The position numbers and the translations under genes were made by a program. Shown here in pieces: positions 8,775 through 17,751 of a stretch of DNA of 64,000 nucleotides (its first letter is position 1; the number at the start of each line of letters is the position of its first letter). The notes below the pieces were generated by a model. It was not told the origin of the DNA. It made no database searches and worked only from the letters and a program-made list of their open reading frames with translations. This DNA is from Alphaproteobacteria bacterium (GTDB lineage: Bacteria; Pseudomonadota; Alphaproteobacteria; Micropepsales; Micropepsaceae). Where the stretch lies: assembly GCA_017308475.1 (NCBI GenBank), contig JAFKEU010000008.1, forward strand, positions 124,001 to 188,000, in the 5' to 3' direction.

Positions 8775-9515
8775 TCATAACATCGCCATTCCGCCGTTGA
8801 CGTGCAACGTCTGCCCGGTCACATAGGCAGCTTCCGGCGAGGCAAGATAGACCACCGCCGCAGCGATTTCCTCTGTCGTCCCCATCCGCCCCAGCGGGAT
8901 GCGGGCCGAGATCAAGTCCTTCTGCTGATCGTTAAGCACATCCGTCATCGCGGTCTGGATGAAGCCCGGCGCCACGGCGTTGACGGTGATGTTCCGGCTG
9001 GCGACTTCGGCGGCGAGCGATTTGGACATCCCCACCAGGCCCGCTTTGGCGGCGGCATAATTGCCCTGGCCGGGATTGCCGGTGGCTCCCACCACCGAAG
9101 TGATCTGGATGATTCGCCCCCAGCGCTTCTTCATCATGCCGCGCAGGACGGCGCGCGACAGGCGGAAGGCGGCCGACAGGTTCACGGCGATCACCTGGTC
9201 CCATTCCTCGTCCTTCATGCGCATGAAGAGATTGTCCCTGGTGATGCCGGCATTGTTGACCAGGATATCGATGGAACCGCCCGCGGCCTCCTCCGCCGCC
9301 TTGGGCAGGGCCTCGACGCTGGCCGGATCGGAGAGGTTGCAGGTCGCGGTGAAGGCACGCGCACCGAGTTCGGTCTTCAGGGCCTCCAGCGCCTCGGCGC
9401 GGGTGCCCGACAGCACGACCGTGGCGCCCTGGGCATGCAGCGCGCGGGCGATGGCCCCGCCGATGCCGCCGGAGGCGCCGGTCACCAGTGCGATTTTTCC
9501 GGTCAGGTCGAACAT
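8775..9515 (-). CDS. fabG: 3-oxoacyl-ACP reductase FabG
   Basis: NADPH-dependent reduction of 3-ketoacyl-ACP, second step of each elongation cycle. A classical short-chain dehydrogenase of 246 residues: TGASGGIG cofactor motif (12-19), NNAG (87-90), catalytic S140, Y153 and K157 (YAAAK), and the C-terminal HVNGGMAML typical of FabG. ATG 9515 is preferred over an adjacent GTG because it forms a TGATG junction with fabD. Conserved fabD-fabG-acpP-fabF context makes this the fatty-acid FabG rather than another SDR. Confidence 0.96.
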   Translation of the reverse strand: MFDLTGKIALVTGASGGIGGAIARALHAQGATVVLSGTRAEALEALKTELGARAFTATCNLSDPASVEALPKAAEEAAGGSIDILVNNAGITRDNLFMRMKDEEWDQVIAVNLSAAFRLSRAVLRGMMKKRWGRIIQITSVVGATGNPGQGNYAAAKAGLVGMSKSLAAEVASRNITVNAVAPGFIQTAMTDVLNDQQKDLISARIPLGRMGTTEEIAAAVVYLASPEAAYVTGQTLHVNGGMAML

Positions 9516-10459
9516 CACAGCACCTTTGCGAAAGCTTCGATGTCTTCAGGCGTCTCGACCGTGACGGTGGCCAGTTCCTTGTCGGTGCGCTTGACCATGC
9601 CGGTCAGCACATTGCCGGTGCCCGCTTCCACCGTCATGTTTACCCCCAGGCCCTTCAGCGCCAGCATGCTTTCGCGCCAGCGCACCCGGCCCGTCACCTG
9701 TTCGACCAGAAGGCGGCGGATGGCATCGGGCTCGCTGACTTCGGCGGCGGTGACATTGGCCAGCACCGGCACGGCCGGCGGGCGGATGGTGATGGCGGCC
9801 AGTGCTTCGGCCATGGCGTCGGCGGCGGGCTGCATCAGCGCGCAATGGAAGGGCGCGGAGACGGCCAGCGGGATCACCCGCTTGGCGCCCTTGGCTTTCG
9901 CGATCTCGCCAGCACGGGTCACGGCTTCGGCGGTGCCGGAAATCACCACCTGGCCCGGCGCATTGTCATTGGCGACCACGCAGATGCCGCCCGCGGCGCA
10001 GGCCTCCTTCGCGGCGGCCTCGGCGGTCTCGATATCGGCGCCGATCAGCGCCGCCATGGCGCCCGCGCCCGGCGCGACCGCCGACTGCATGGCGCGGCCG
10101 CGAATCTTCAGAAGACGGGCGGTATCGGACAATGTGAAGGCCCCTGCGGCGCAGAGCGCGGAATATTCGCCCAGGCTGTGGCCGGCAACCAGCCGGGCAT
10201 GTTTGGCCAGGTCGAGCCCGGCTTCCTTCTGGAGCACCCGGATCACGGCGATGGACGACGCCATGATCGCGGGCTGGGCGTTCTCGGTCAGGGTCAGGTC
10301 TTCCAGCGGGCCTTCCCACATCAGGCGGGAAAGTTTCTGGGAGAGCGTTTCGTCGACTTCCTGGAACACGTCGCGGGCGGCGGCGAAGGCTTCGGCCAGG
10401 CTAAAGCCCATGCCGACCACCTGGCTGCCCTGTCCGGGGAAAAGAAATGCGCGAGTCAT
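9515..10459 (-). CDS. fabD: Malonyl-CoA:ACP transacylase FabD
   Basis: Transfers malonyl from CoA to ACP for fatty-acid synthesis. The 314-residue protein begins MTRAFLFPGQGSQ, has the nucleophile in GHSLGE (S95) and the partner histidine in SAPFHCALM (H205). ATG 10459 is chosen over a TTG seven codons upstream because the family begins with this FPGQGSQ strand. No clear Shine-Dalgarno sequence precedes either start. First gene of the fab run. Confidence 0.96.
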   Translation of the reverse strand: MTRAFLFPGQGSQVVGMGFSLAEAFAAARDVFQEVDETLSQKLSRLMWEGPLEDLTLTENAQPAIMASSIAVIRVLQKEAGLDLAKHARLVAGHSLGEYSALCAAGAFTLSDTARLLKIRGRAMQSAVAPGAGAMAALIGADIETAEAAAKEACAAGGICVVANDNAPGQVVISGTAEAVTRAGEIAKAKGAKRVIPLAVSAPFHCALMQPAADAMAEALAAITIRPPAVPVLANVTAAEVSEPDAIRRLLVEQVTGRVRWRESMLALKGLGVNMTVEAGTGNVLTGMVKRTDKELATVTVETPEDIEAFAKVL

Positions 10460-10512
10460 TGTGAGCGGCAGACAAATCAAGGGCGGCGGATGAAGTCAAG
10501 CCAGACGGCAGG

Positions 10513-11820
10513 TTACAAGGATTTCCCCGCGCCGGCGGTTGAGAAGAATCTCTTGCCAATTACCATCACCGATACCGCGCCCAGCGTCATCGTGGCCGCC
10601 AGCAGTGAAAGGCCGGTGCCATAGCCGCCGGTCTGCTGTTTCAGCCAGCCCATGATCGACGGCCCGAAGAAGCCGCCCAGGTTGGAGAAGCTGTTGAGCA
10701 GCGCCAGCCCCGCCGCCGCCGCGGTTCCGCGCAGCAGCGCGGCGGGCAGCGTCCAGAATACCGCCAGCGAGGCATAGATGCCCGCCGCCGCCAGGCAGAA
10801 TCCCGCGATCACCAGCACAGGATCATGCGCCCAGGCCGCCACCAGCGTACCGGCCGCACCCAGCACGGCGGCAAAGGCGACATGGCCTTCGCGCTCTCGG
10901 CGCCGGTCGCTGGAAATGCCCAGCGCCACCATTGCAGCCATCGCCAATATGTAAGGCAGCGCCACAACGAAGCCGGTCTGAAGATTGGAATAGCCCATCG
11001 CCTTGACGATCTGCGGCAGCCACAGATTCATCCCGTACAGCGCAAAGACGATGCAGAAGTCCGGGATCATCAGGATCCAGATGCGCCTGTCGGCCAGCAT
11101 TTCCCACAGGCCATGCAGGTGTCCGCCAGGCACATGGCTTGCCGCCTGCTCCGTCTCCAGCCGCGCCAGCACAAGCTGTTTTTCCTCGTCCGTCAGCCAC
11201 TTCGCCGTCGCCGGCCGGTCGGGCAGGAGCCACAGCGCGGCAATGCCGAACGCCAGCGAGGGAATGCCTTCCAGCAGCAGCATCCATTGCCAGCCCGACA
11301 GCCCATACCCTGAAACGCCCAGCAGCCAGCCCGACACCGGCGCGCCGATTACCACCGACAGCGGCACCCCTGCCAAGAACATGGCGATAAACCGCGCCCG
11401 GCTGGAGGCGGGAAACCAGTAGGTCATGTAGAGCACCATGCCCGGATAGAGCCCGGCTTCCGCGCAGCCCAGAAGGAAGCGCAGGATGTAGAAGCTGACC
11501 TCGCCCTGCACAAAGGCGGTCGCCATCGACAGCAGGCCCCAGGTCACGCAGATGCGGCACATCCAAAGGCGCGCCCCCACCTTTTCCAGCATCAGGTTGG
11601 ACGGCACCTCGAACAGGAAATAGCCCCAGAAGAACATTCCCGCCGCCAGGCCGTAGACCTGCGGCGAGAAGCCCAGTTCGCGGTTCATCTCCAGCGCGGC
11701 GAAGCCGATATTCACCCGGTCCAGGAAGCTGGCCACATACATAAGGCACATGAAGGGGATCAGCCGAAGCGCGGCGAGCCGCAGGATGGCGTCGGTTCGC
11801 ATGATCAGCGCGGCATCCAT
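10513..11820 (-). CDS. MFS transporter, ACS (anion:cation symporter)-like, copy 1
   Basis: Twelve-helix major facilitator of about 435 residues. The N-terminal FLDRVNIGFAALEMN and GYFLFEVPSNLMLEKVGARLW motifs are typical of the ACS family (phthalate, tartrate, glucarate and hexuronate permeases). The long central loop (LTDEEKQLVLARLETEQ) is also characteristic. The start at 11820 forms a TGATG overlap with the stop of the second MFS gene, so the pair is co-translated. No catabolic gene is adjacent, so the substrate is unknown; an organic acid is the family expectation. Confidence 0.88.
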   Translation of the reverse strand: MDAALIMRTDAILRLAALRLIPFMCLMYVASFLDRVNIGFAALEMNRELGFSPQVYGLAAGMFFWGYFLFEVPSNLMLEKVGARLWMCRICVTWGLLSMATAFVQGEVSFYILRFLLGCAEAGLYPGMVLYMTYWFPASSRARFIAMFLAGVPLSVVIGAPVSGWLLGVSGYGLSGWQWMLLLEGIPSLAFGIAALWLLPDRPATAKWLTDEEKQLVLARLETEQAASHVPGGHLHGLWEMLADRRIWILMIPDFCIVFALYGMNLWLPQIVKAMGYSNLQTGFVVALPYILAMAAMVALGISSDRRREREGHVAFAAVLGAAGTLVAAWAHDPVLVIAGFCLAAAGIYASLAVFWTLPAALLRGTAAAAGLALLNSFSNLGGFFGPSIMGWLKQQTGGYGTGLSLLAATMTLGAVSVMVIGKRFFSTAGAGKSL

Positions 11821-13076
11821 CAGCGGACCTTCAAACTGCGGGTCAAAAGCGCCATGGATGCGGCGGCGACCAGCGGCACCGCTACACAGGCCCATAGCCC
11901 TGCCTGATAGCTGCCGGTGATTTGCCGCAGCCAGCCCATCATCGCGGGGCCGAAGAAGCCGGAGAGATTGCCGAAACTGTTGATCAGCGCAAAGGCGCCC
12001 GCCGCCGCGGTGCCGCCCAGAAACAGCGGCGGCACGGTCCAGAAGGTGGCAAGCCCCGCATAGACCCCGCCCGTGGCCAGGCAGAAGCCGGTGACAACGA
12101 TCACCGTGCTGCCTTCACCCAGCGCGGCGACGGCAAAGCCCAGCGCCGCCAGCAGCGCCGACAGGCAGAAATGCAGCACGCGCCTTCCGCTGCGATCGCT
12201 GGACACGCCGAACAGCCACAAGATGCCCAGCGACACGATATAGGGGACCATCACGATCCACCCGGTCTGGACATTGGTATAGCCCATGGCCTTGACCATG
12301 GTGGGCATCCAGAAACCCAGCGCATAGATGCCGAAGACGATCGCGAAGTCGGGAATGATCAGGTACCAGACCCGCCAGTCCTTCAGCATGGGCAACAGGC
12401 CGTGCACGGCGGGCTTCTCGTCGGCGGCCAGCCGCGCCAGCACGATCTGTTTTTCCTCGTCGCTGAGAAAACGCGCCCTGGCCGGATTGTCCGGCAGCCC
12501 CCACAGCGCCACCAGGCCCAGCGCGAAGGTGGGAATGGCTTCCAGTATGTAAAGCCACTGCCAGCCATGGATGCCGAACGCCTCCACCCCCAAGAGCCAT
12601 GCCGACAGCGGCGCGCCCACCACATTGGAGACGGGAATGCCCATGCAGAACAGCGCGATCACCCGCGCCCGGAAGGCTGCCGGAAACCAGTAGGTGAAAT
12701 AAAGCAGGATGCCCGGATAGAAGCCGGCCTCTGCGACGCCCAGAAGAAAGCGCACGCCATAGAAGCTGAAGGCGCCGGTGACGAAGGCGTTGGCCATCGA
12801 GACCAGCGCCCAGGTCAGCATGATGCGGGCGATCCACAGCCTGGCCCCCACCTTTTCCATGATCAGGTTGGAAGGCACCTCGAACAGGAAATAGCCCCAG
12901 AAGAACATGCCGGCGCCGATGCCGTACATTTCCTGGGTCAGCCCCAGGTCCTGGTTCATGGTGAGCGCGGCGAAGCCCACATTCACCCGGTTGAGGAAGG
13001 CGGCGACGTACATCGCCAGGATCAGCGGCACCAGCCGCCATGCCGCACGGCGCAAGATTGCGTCTGCCCGATCCAT
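11820..13076 (-). CDS. MFS transporter, ACS (anion:cation symporter)-like, copy 2
   Basis: 418-residue paralogue of the downstream MFS protein, sharing the motifs FLNRVNVGFAAL, GYFLFEVPSNLIMEKVGARLW and LSDEEKQIVLARL at equivalent positions, which points to a tandem duplication. The start at 13076 follows a GGGGCGGGGAA stretch that may serve as ribosome-binding site; the frame is open further upstream only to a TTG. Twelve membrane spans are expected. Substrate unknown. Upstream neighbour is a P-type ATPase on the same strand, 57 bp away, possibly in the same transcript. Confidence 0.88.
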   Translation of the reverse strand: MDRADAILRRAAWRLVPLILAMYVAAFLNRVNVGFAALTMNQDLGLTQEMYGIGAGMFFWGYFLFEVPSNLIMEKVGARLWIARIMLTWALVSMANAFVTGAFSFYGVRFLLGVAEAGFYPGILLYFTYWFPAAFRARVIALFCMGIPVSNVVGAPLSAWLLGVEAFGIHGWQWLYILEAIPTFALGLVALWGLPDNPARARFLSDEEKQIVLARLAADEKPAVHGLLPMLKDWRVWYLIIPDFAIVFGIYALGFWMPTMVKAMGYTNVQTGWIVMVPYIVSLGILWLFGVSSDRSGRRVLHFCLSALLAALGFAVAALGEGSTVIVVTGFCLATGGVYAGLATFWTVPPLFLGGTAAAGAFALINSFGNLSGFFGPAMMGWLRQITGSYQAGLWACVAVPLVAAASMALLTRSLKVR

Positions 13077-13133
13077 TTCCCCGCCCCGCTCTGCCGGGGG
13101 CAAGGTCCGCGATGCGGGCGCCGATTGCAAGCC

Positions 13134-15494
13134 TCAGATGGAATTGCGGCCGTTCAGCATGCGGTAGACCGCGATCTTCACCAGGCTGGCCAGGGCGAAG
13201 AAGACCAGCGCATAGCCCCACACCAGCGCGGCCAGCGACCAGCCGACCGGCGCCATGAACCAGCCATAGACCGCCGCCAGCGTGCCCAGCATCTGCGTCG
13301 CCTCGCAGGGCAGTATCAGTTTCCAGCCCGGCAACGGGCGCTCCCACAGCGGCCCCTTGTTGCGGGTCAGGTAGATGGTCATGTGGCCGGCCACCAGCAG
13401 CTTCAGGAACACCAGCGACTGCACCACCGGCGCGGGCAAGCCCAGCGCGTCGCGCACCAGCCAGAACAGGCCGAAGCTGGAAAAGACTCCGAACAGGCCC
13501 AATACCGATGCCACCGTCAGCACCCGCGCCATGTCCCAGCGCACGGGCCTGGGCGCGAAGGGCGCATTGTCATAGGCGATCATCATGATGGGTATGTCGT
13601 TGAGCAGCGCCAGCAGCACCACCATGATCGCCGTCACCGGATAGAAATTGAACACCAGGATTGAGGTGGTCATGAACAGAAGGACGCGGATGGTCTCGGT
13701 AATGCGGTAGATCCCGTAACCCGTCATGCGCTCGAAAATGCGCCGCGCTTCCTCGATGGCGCGGGTGACCACCGACAGGCCGGGTTCGGTCAGTACCAGA
13801 TCGGCGGCGGCGCGGGCCGCGTCGGTGGCGCCGCTGACGGCAATACCGATATCGGCCTGTTTCAGCGCGGGCGCGTCGTTCACGCCATCGCCGGTCATGC
13901 CGACGATATGGCCCGCCCCCTGCAGGAGCTTGACGATCTCGAATTTGTGCTCGGGAAAGACGCGGGCAAACCCGTCGGCGTCCAGGATGGCCTGCAGCCG
14001 GGCACGATCGCCGTCCGCCGCCAGCAGCCTGTCGGCCACTTCGATATGGGTGCCCATGTGCAGCCGGGCGGCGATCTGGCGGGCAATGGCTTCGTGATCG
14101 CCGGTGACCATCTTGACGTCCAGGCCCATGGCGCGCGCCTGGGCGATGGTGGCAGCGCTGTCATCGCGCGGCGGATCAAACAGCGGCAACAGGCCAAGGA
14201 AATGCCAGACGCCGTCCTTCCGTTCGGCCACACCCAGCGTGCGAAATCCTTCGGCTGCCAGTGCGTCGACATCGGCGGCGATGGCATGCGCCTGATCGGC
14301 CGGCGGATTGCACAGGGCGACAATCGCCTGCGGCGCGCCCTTTGCGACGCAGAACGTCACGCCATCCTTTTCGATATCCGCCTCGGCGCGCTTGGAGACG
14401 GGATCGAAGGGCCGGAAGACCGTCACGCGACAGCCGGGCGGCTGGGTTCGACCGTCCAGGATCGCCGCGTCGATGGCGTCGGGCGCCTCGCGCCGGCTGG
14501 CCAGGGCCGCCGCCAACAGGAGGTCGTCGGGGCTCACGCCGGGCGCCGGTTTCATCGTCCCCAGAGTCAGTTGGTTCTTTGTCAGCGTCCCGGTCTTGTC
14601 GGTGCACAGAATATCCATGCCTGCCATCTCTTCGATGGAGACCAGTCGCGCAACAATGGCTTTCAGCCGCGCCAGCCGCTCGGCGCCCACCGCCATGGTC
14701 ACCGACAGCACGGCCGGCAGCGCCACGGGAATGGAGGCGACCGTCAGGATCAGCGCAAACTGCAGCGTCTCAACCAGCGGATCGTGGCGGAACAGCGCAG
14801 CCAGACCGATCACCGTCACCAGTGCCGCCGTGACCAGGATCAGGAAATTGCCGATCCGCATCACGGCCTTCTGGAAATGCGAGACAGTCCGCGCCTGGCC
14901 CACAAGCCGGGCGGTGCGGCCGAAATAGGTGTTCATGCCGGTCGCGGTGACTTCGCCGGTCATCTCGCCCTGCCGGCAGATGGAGCCCGACCAGGCCGCA
15001 TCGCCCCGCTTCTTGTCGGCCGGCAGAGATTCGCCGGTCAGCGCGGACTGGTCGACGCTGATATAGGCGCCATCCTTCAGCGTCACGTCGGCAGGCACGA
15101 TGGCGCCCAGCCTGATCGCCACCAGGTCGCCGGGCACCAGATAGCGTGCCTCGATGTCCTGCCAAACTCCGTCGCGGCACACCCGCGCGCGCGGCGCCAG
15201 CCGCCGGCGCAAAAGAGTGATGGCGTCGTCGGCCTTGAATTCCTGCCAGAAGCCCACACCGGCATTGACGAACAGCATGACCAGGATCACGCAGAGGTCG
15301 GCCCAGTGCTCCACCGCCGCCGACAGAGCCGCCGCCAGCTCGATCATCCAGGGGATGGGCCCCCAGAAGAAGCGCGCCAGCCGCAGCACCCATGAGGTAC
15401 GGACCTCCGCGATCGCGTTCTCGCCAAACCGCGCAAGGCGGGCGGCGGCTTCCTGGCTGGTCAGGCCGTTTGGTGGAATGGGAGCACGATCCAT
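13134..15494 (-). CDS. P3A-type plasma-membrane proton-exporting ATPase, copy 1
   Basis: P-type ATPase of 786 residues in the H+-ATPase (P3A) group, expected to pump protons out at the cost of ATP. Motifs in order: TGES actuator loop (153-156), PVALP membrane segment (256-260), phosphorylation site DKTGTLT (D299), MVTGDHEAIA and MTGDGVNDAPALK hinge, then the TM5-6 region LLALLNDIPIMMIAYDNA. No heavy-metal-binding domain or CPC motif is present, which argues against a metal pump. The ATG at 15494 starts just before the cation-ATPase N-terminal domain. A diverged paralogue lies at 53711-56050. Confidence 0.9.
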   Translation of the reverse strand: MDRAPIPPNGLTSQEAAARLARFGENAIAEVRTSWVLRLARFFWGPIPWMIELAAALSAAVEHWADLCVILVMLFVNAGVGFWQEFKADDAITLLRRRLAPRARVCRDGVWQDIEARYLVPGDLVAIRLGAIVPADVTLKDGAYISVDQSALTGESLPADKKRGDAAWSGSICRQGEMTGEVTATGMNTYFGRTARLVGQARTVSHFQKAVMRIGNFLILVTAALVTVIGLAALFRHDPLVETLQFALILTVASIPVALPAVLSVTMAVGAERLARLKAIVARLVSIEEMAGMDILCTDKTGTLTKNQLTLGTMKPAPGVSPDDLLLAAALASRREAPDAIDAAILDGRTQPPGCRVTVFRPFDPVSKRAEADIEKDGVTFCVAKGAPQAIVALCNPPADQAHAIAADVDALAAEGFRTLGVAERKDGVWHFLGLLPLFDPPRDDSAATIAQARAMGLDVKMVTGDHEAIARQIAARLHMGTHIEVADRLLAADGDRARLQAILDADGFARVFPEHKFEIVKLLQGAGHIVGMTGDGVNDAPALKQADIGIAVSGATDAARAAADLVLTEPGLSVVTRAIEEARRIFERMTGYGIYRITETIRVLLFMTTSILVFNFYPVTAIMVVLLALLNDIPIMMIAYDNAPFAPRPVRWDMARVLTVASVLGLFGVFSSFGLFWLVRDALGLPAPVVQSLVFLKLLVAGHMTIYLTRNKGPLWERPLPGWKLILPCEATQMLGTLAAVYGWFMAPVGWSLAALVWGYALVFFALASLVKIAVYRMLNGRNSI

Positions 15495-15622
15495 GCCCCA
15501 GCCTAGCCCCCAAGCCCGGTCCGGCCTTGCGCCGGCGCAAGCGGCGCCGCGAAAAGCTTCATTGTTTCATTATGTTAACAAAGGCCGCGACATGGCCGGA
15601 TGGCGAATTTCCCCGGCGTGGC

Positions 15623-15651
15623 TTGTGTTTTCACCGTCGTTTGCCTATAGA
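15623..15651 (+). promoter_or_regulatory. Promoter of the rpsF-rpsR-rplI operon
   Basis: TTGTGT (15623-15628) and TATAGA (15646-15651) are separated by exactly 17 bp, a good sigma-70-type match. Transcription would start near 15658, leaving a leader of about 128 nt before rpsF. There is no competing gene in the gap 15495-15785. Confidence 0.7.
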
Positions 15652-15785
15652 CCCGCCCCTTGACGGCTGCGGTCGGCCGGGGACCTCGATCAGAGGTTTT
15701 GCGCATGGTGCGCGTCCCGGGCGAGCCGAAGCGGCGGCGCCTCCCAGCGACGCTGTTCCGCAGGTCCGAGAAGAAAGGGAACGAG
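15652..15785 (+). promoter_or_regulatory. Long rpsF leader, possible autoregulatory region
   Basis: The leader contains a 5-bp hairpin (15683-15687 with 15693-15697) followed at once by TTTT, then GCGC-ATGGT-GCGC, and finally GAAAGGGA close to the rpsF ATG. S6:S18 complexes are known to repress their own mRNA by binding a leader structure in many bacteria. I cannot confirm that binding motif by eye, so this is inference from position, length and gene order. Confidence 0.35.
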
Positions 15786-16154
15786 ATGGCTCTTTACGAG
15801 CATCTCCTGATCGCGCGCCAGGATATCAGCGCGCAGCAGGTGGACGCACTGGCCACCCACCTCAAGACCATCGTCGAAGGCGAAGGCGGCAGGATCGAGA
15901 AGCAGGAATATTGGGGCCTGCGCGGGCTTGCCTATCGCATCAAGAAGAACCGCAAGGGACACTATGTCCTGCTCAACATCAACGCGCCCTCCTCGGCGGT
16001 GATCGAGCTGGAGCGCCAGCTCAAGATCAACGAGGACGTGCTGCGCTACCTGACGGTGAAGGTTGATGCCTTCGACGTCTCGTCGAACAAGAACCGCCGC
16101 GAAGACAAGCCGGAAGGCAAGCCCGAGGCAGAGACCGAGGAGACCGCGCAATGA
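15786..16154 (+). CDS. rpsF: 30S ribosomal protein S6
   Basis: Binds 16S rRNA in the platform together with S18. The 122-residue product begins [15 protein letters not shown], contains the conserved [20 protein letters not shown] core and ends in a charged Lys/Glu tail common in alphaproteobacterial S6. The frame is open 42 codons upstream, but the ATG at 15786 has a purine-rich AAAGGGA 6-12 nt before it and fits the family start. The stop overlaps rpsR as ATGA. Confidence 0.97.
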   Translation: MALYEHLLIARQDISAQQVDALATHLKTIVEGEGGRIEKQEYWGLRGLAYRIKKNRKGHYVLLNINAPSSAVIELERQLKINEDVLRYLTVKVDAFDVSSNKNRREDKPEGKPEAETEETAQ

Positions 16155-16453
16155 GCTTTGGTGGAAATCGTGAAGGCGGCGGCCGCGGCGGCGACCGCGA
16201 AGGCGGACGCGGCGGCGATCGCGACGGCGCCCGCCGTCCCTTCTTCCGCCGCAAGAAGACCTGCCCCTTCTCCGGCGATAACGCGCCCAAGATCGACTAC
16301 AAGGACGTCAAGCTCCTGCAGCGCTACATTTCCGAGCGCGGCAAGATCGTGCCCAGCCGCATCACCGCGGTCAGCAACAAGAAGCAGCGCGTGCTGGCCA
16401 ACGCCATCAAGCGCGCCCGCTTCATGGCGCTGCTGCCCTATGTCGTGAAATAA
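16151..16453 (+). CDS. rpsR: 30S ribosomal protein S18 with Gly/Arg/Asp-rich N-terminus
   Basis: S6 partner in the 30S platform. The conserved S18 core runs from [13 protein letters not shown] to the C-terminal [15 protein letters not shown]. The first ~28 residues are an unusual [16 protein letters not shown]-type extension of RGG/GGD repeats not needed for the S18 fold. Total length is 100 residues, above the usual 75-90. Translation is coupled to rpsF by ATGA overlap. Confidence 0.97.
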   Translation: MSFGGNREGGGRGGDREGGRGGDRDGARRPFFRRKKTCPFSGDNAPKIDYKDVKLLQRYISERGKIVPSRITAVSNKKQRVLANAIKRARFMALLPYVVK

Positions 16454-16466
16454 GGGAGCCAGACCC

Positions 16467-17054
16467 ATGCAAGTCATCCTGCTCGAACGGGTCGAGAAGC
16501 TCGGCCAGATGGGCGACGAGGTGAAGGTGAAGGACGGCTTCGCCCGCAACTTCCTGCTGCCCAAGAAAAAGGCGCTGCGCGCCACCAAGGCGAACCGCGA
16601 ATATTTCCAGACCCAGAAGGCCCAGCTTGAGGCGCATAACCTCAAGCTGCGCAGCGAGGCCGAAAGGATCGCGGACAAGCTGAACGGCAAGACCTTCACC
16701 CTGATCCGCCAGGCCGGCGATCGCGGCCAGCTCTATGGTTCGGTCTCGCCGCGCGATGTTTCGACGGCGATCACCGAGGGCGGCTTCACTGTCGACCGCC
16801 ACCAGGTTCACATCTCCACGGCGATCAAGGCCATCGGCCTGTTCACCATCCCGGTCGTTCTGCATCCGGAAGTGAAGGTGAACATCACCGTCAACGTCGC
16901 CCGCAGCGAGGACGAGGCCGAGCGCCAGGCTCGCGGCGAGAACGTGCTGGCCGAGCGCACCGAGGCCGAGGAGGCCGAGGCCGCCGCCGAGGCCGTCTTC
17001 GAGGAAGGCGCCGGCCCGGCCGGGGAAACCGAAGAAGGTTCTGCCGAAACGTAA
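16467..17054 (+). CDS. rplI: 50S ribosomal protein L9 with acidic C-terminal tail
   Basis: Two-domain 23S rRNA-binding protein joined by a long helix. N-terminal signature [19 protein letters not shown] and [11 protein letters not shown] are diagnostic. At 195 residues it exceeds the usual ~150 because of a Glu/Ala-rich tail after residue ~150 ([19 protein letters not shown]). AGGGAG lies 8 nt upstream of the ATG. It ends the operon and is followed by a strong terminator at 17086-17116. Confidence 0.97.
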   Translation: MQVILLERVEKLGQMGDEVKVKDGFARNFLLPKKKALRATKANREYFQTQKAQLEAHNLKLRSEAERIADKLNGKTFTLIRQAGDRGQLYGSVSPRDVSTAITEGGFTVDRHQVHISTAIKAIGLFTIPVVLHPEVKVNITVNVARSEDEAERQARGENVLAERTEAEEAEAAAEAVFEEGAGPAGETEEGSAET

Positions 17055-17085
17055 GACGTCCTTCCATCACGATGCAAAAGAATTG

Positions 17086-17116
17086 GCCCCCGAATTGAAA
17101 AGTTCGGGGGCTTTTT
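17086..17116 (+). terminator. Rho-independent terminator of the rpsF operon
   Basis: A perfect 9-bp stem GCCCCCGAA/TTCGGGGGC (17086-17094 with 17103-17111), 8-nt loop, followed by five T residues. It starts 31 nt after the rplI stop. Confidence 0.92.
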
Positions 17117-17225
17117 GTTGACTCTTCACGAACGCAGATGTCCGCCAATTGACCTCCGTCAATTCGCGACGACTGTCCATACCGTATCAATTCTCAAACA
17201 AGCCAAGTACCCCGGAGACCCTGCC

Positions 17226-17582
17226 ATGCTCTTTTCAAAATTGATGTTGATGGTAGGCGTTACCGGGGTTGCACTTGCCGGCGTGACTGGTGCCTTTGCG
17301 GCGCCAGCGGTCGCGGCTCCCAAGTGCCTGAAGCTCAGGGACATACAAGGCGCGAAGTCGGATGATGGGAAAATCCTGAAGTTCACCCTGAGGGACGGAC
17401 GGGTTCTCTACAATTATTTGCAGGGGACATGCCCCACCCTGAAATTCAACGGCTTCGAATGGGTTATTCGCGGAGCTGACGAAGTCTGCGAAGGCCAGCA
17501 GTCGCTGCGCGTCCTGCAAACCAATGAAATCTGTGTGCTGGGAAAATTCGGGGCACCGCCAAAGCCGAAGGCCGATCGCTGA
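17226..17582 (+). CDS. Small secreted cysteine-containing protein (DUF6491-like)
   Basis: 118-residue exported protein of unknown function. A Sec signal peptide is evident (hydrophobic residues ~5-30, Ala-rich cleavage region near AFAAPAVAA). The mature part has four cysteines: C35 (PKCLKLRDI), then GTC, EVC and EIC, suited to two disulfides. The layout CLxLRDI...GTCPxL...EICxLGKF resembles alphaproteobacterial DUF6491 proteins, but this is recognition by eye only. ATG 17226 is chosen because GGAG lies about 9 nt upstream and the signal peptide starts there. It is monocistronic, with terminators on both sides. Confidence 0.75.
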   Translation: MLFSKLMLMVGVTGVALAGVTGAFAAPAVAAPKCLKLRDIQGAKSDDGKILKFTLRDGRVLYNYLQGTCPTLKFNGFEWVIRGADEVCEGQQSLRVLQTNEICVLGKFGAPPKPKADR

Positions 17583-17607
17583 CGGGCGCTGAAGCCGCCG
17601 ATTTGAA

Positions 17608-17640
17608 AGCCTGCGAACCAGAACGGTTCGCAGGCTTTTT
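17608..17640 (+). terminator. Rho-independent terminator after the secreted-protein gene
   Basis: A perfect 12-bp stem AGCCTGCGAACC/GGTTCGCAGGCT (17608-17619 with 17625-17636), 5-nt loop, T-run to 17640. It begins 26 nt after the stop codon at 17582. Confidence 0.93.
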
Positions 17641-17751
17641 GCATATCCGCCGGACCGAAGAAGGCCGGCGCGCTCTTGATTCGTCTCAATGCCCCCGATC
17701 AGGCGCCGCGATAAGCAATTCGGTGCAACGGAACAGAACAAGGATCACATC

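Noticed and set aside
11922-13664. Long plus-strand frame opposite the MFS and ATPase genes
   Set aside because: It runs across gene borders on the other strand and is Gln/His/Arg-rich in the way typical of antisense frames in GC-rich DNA.
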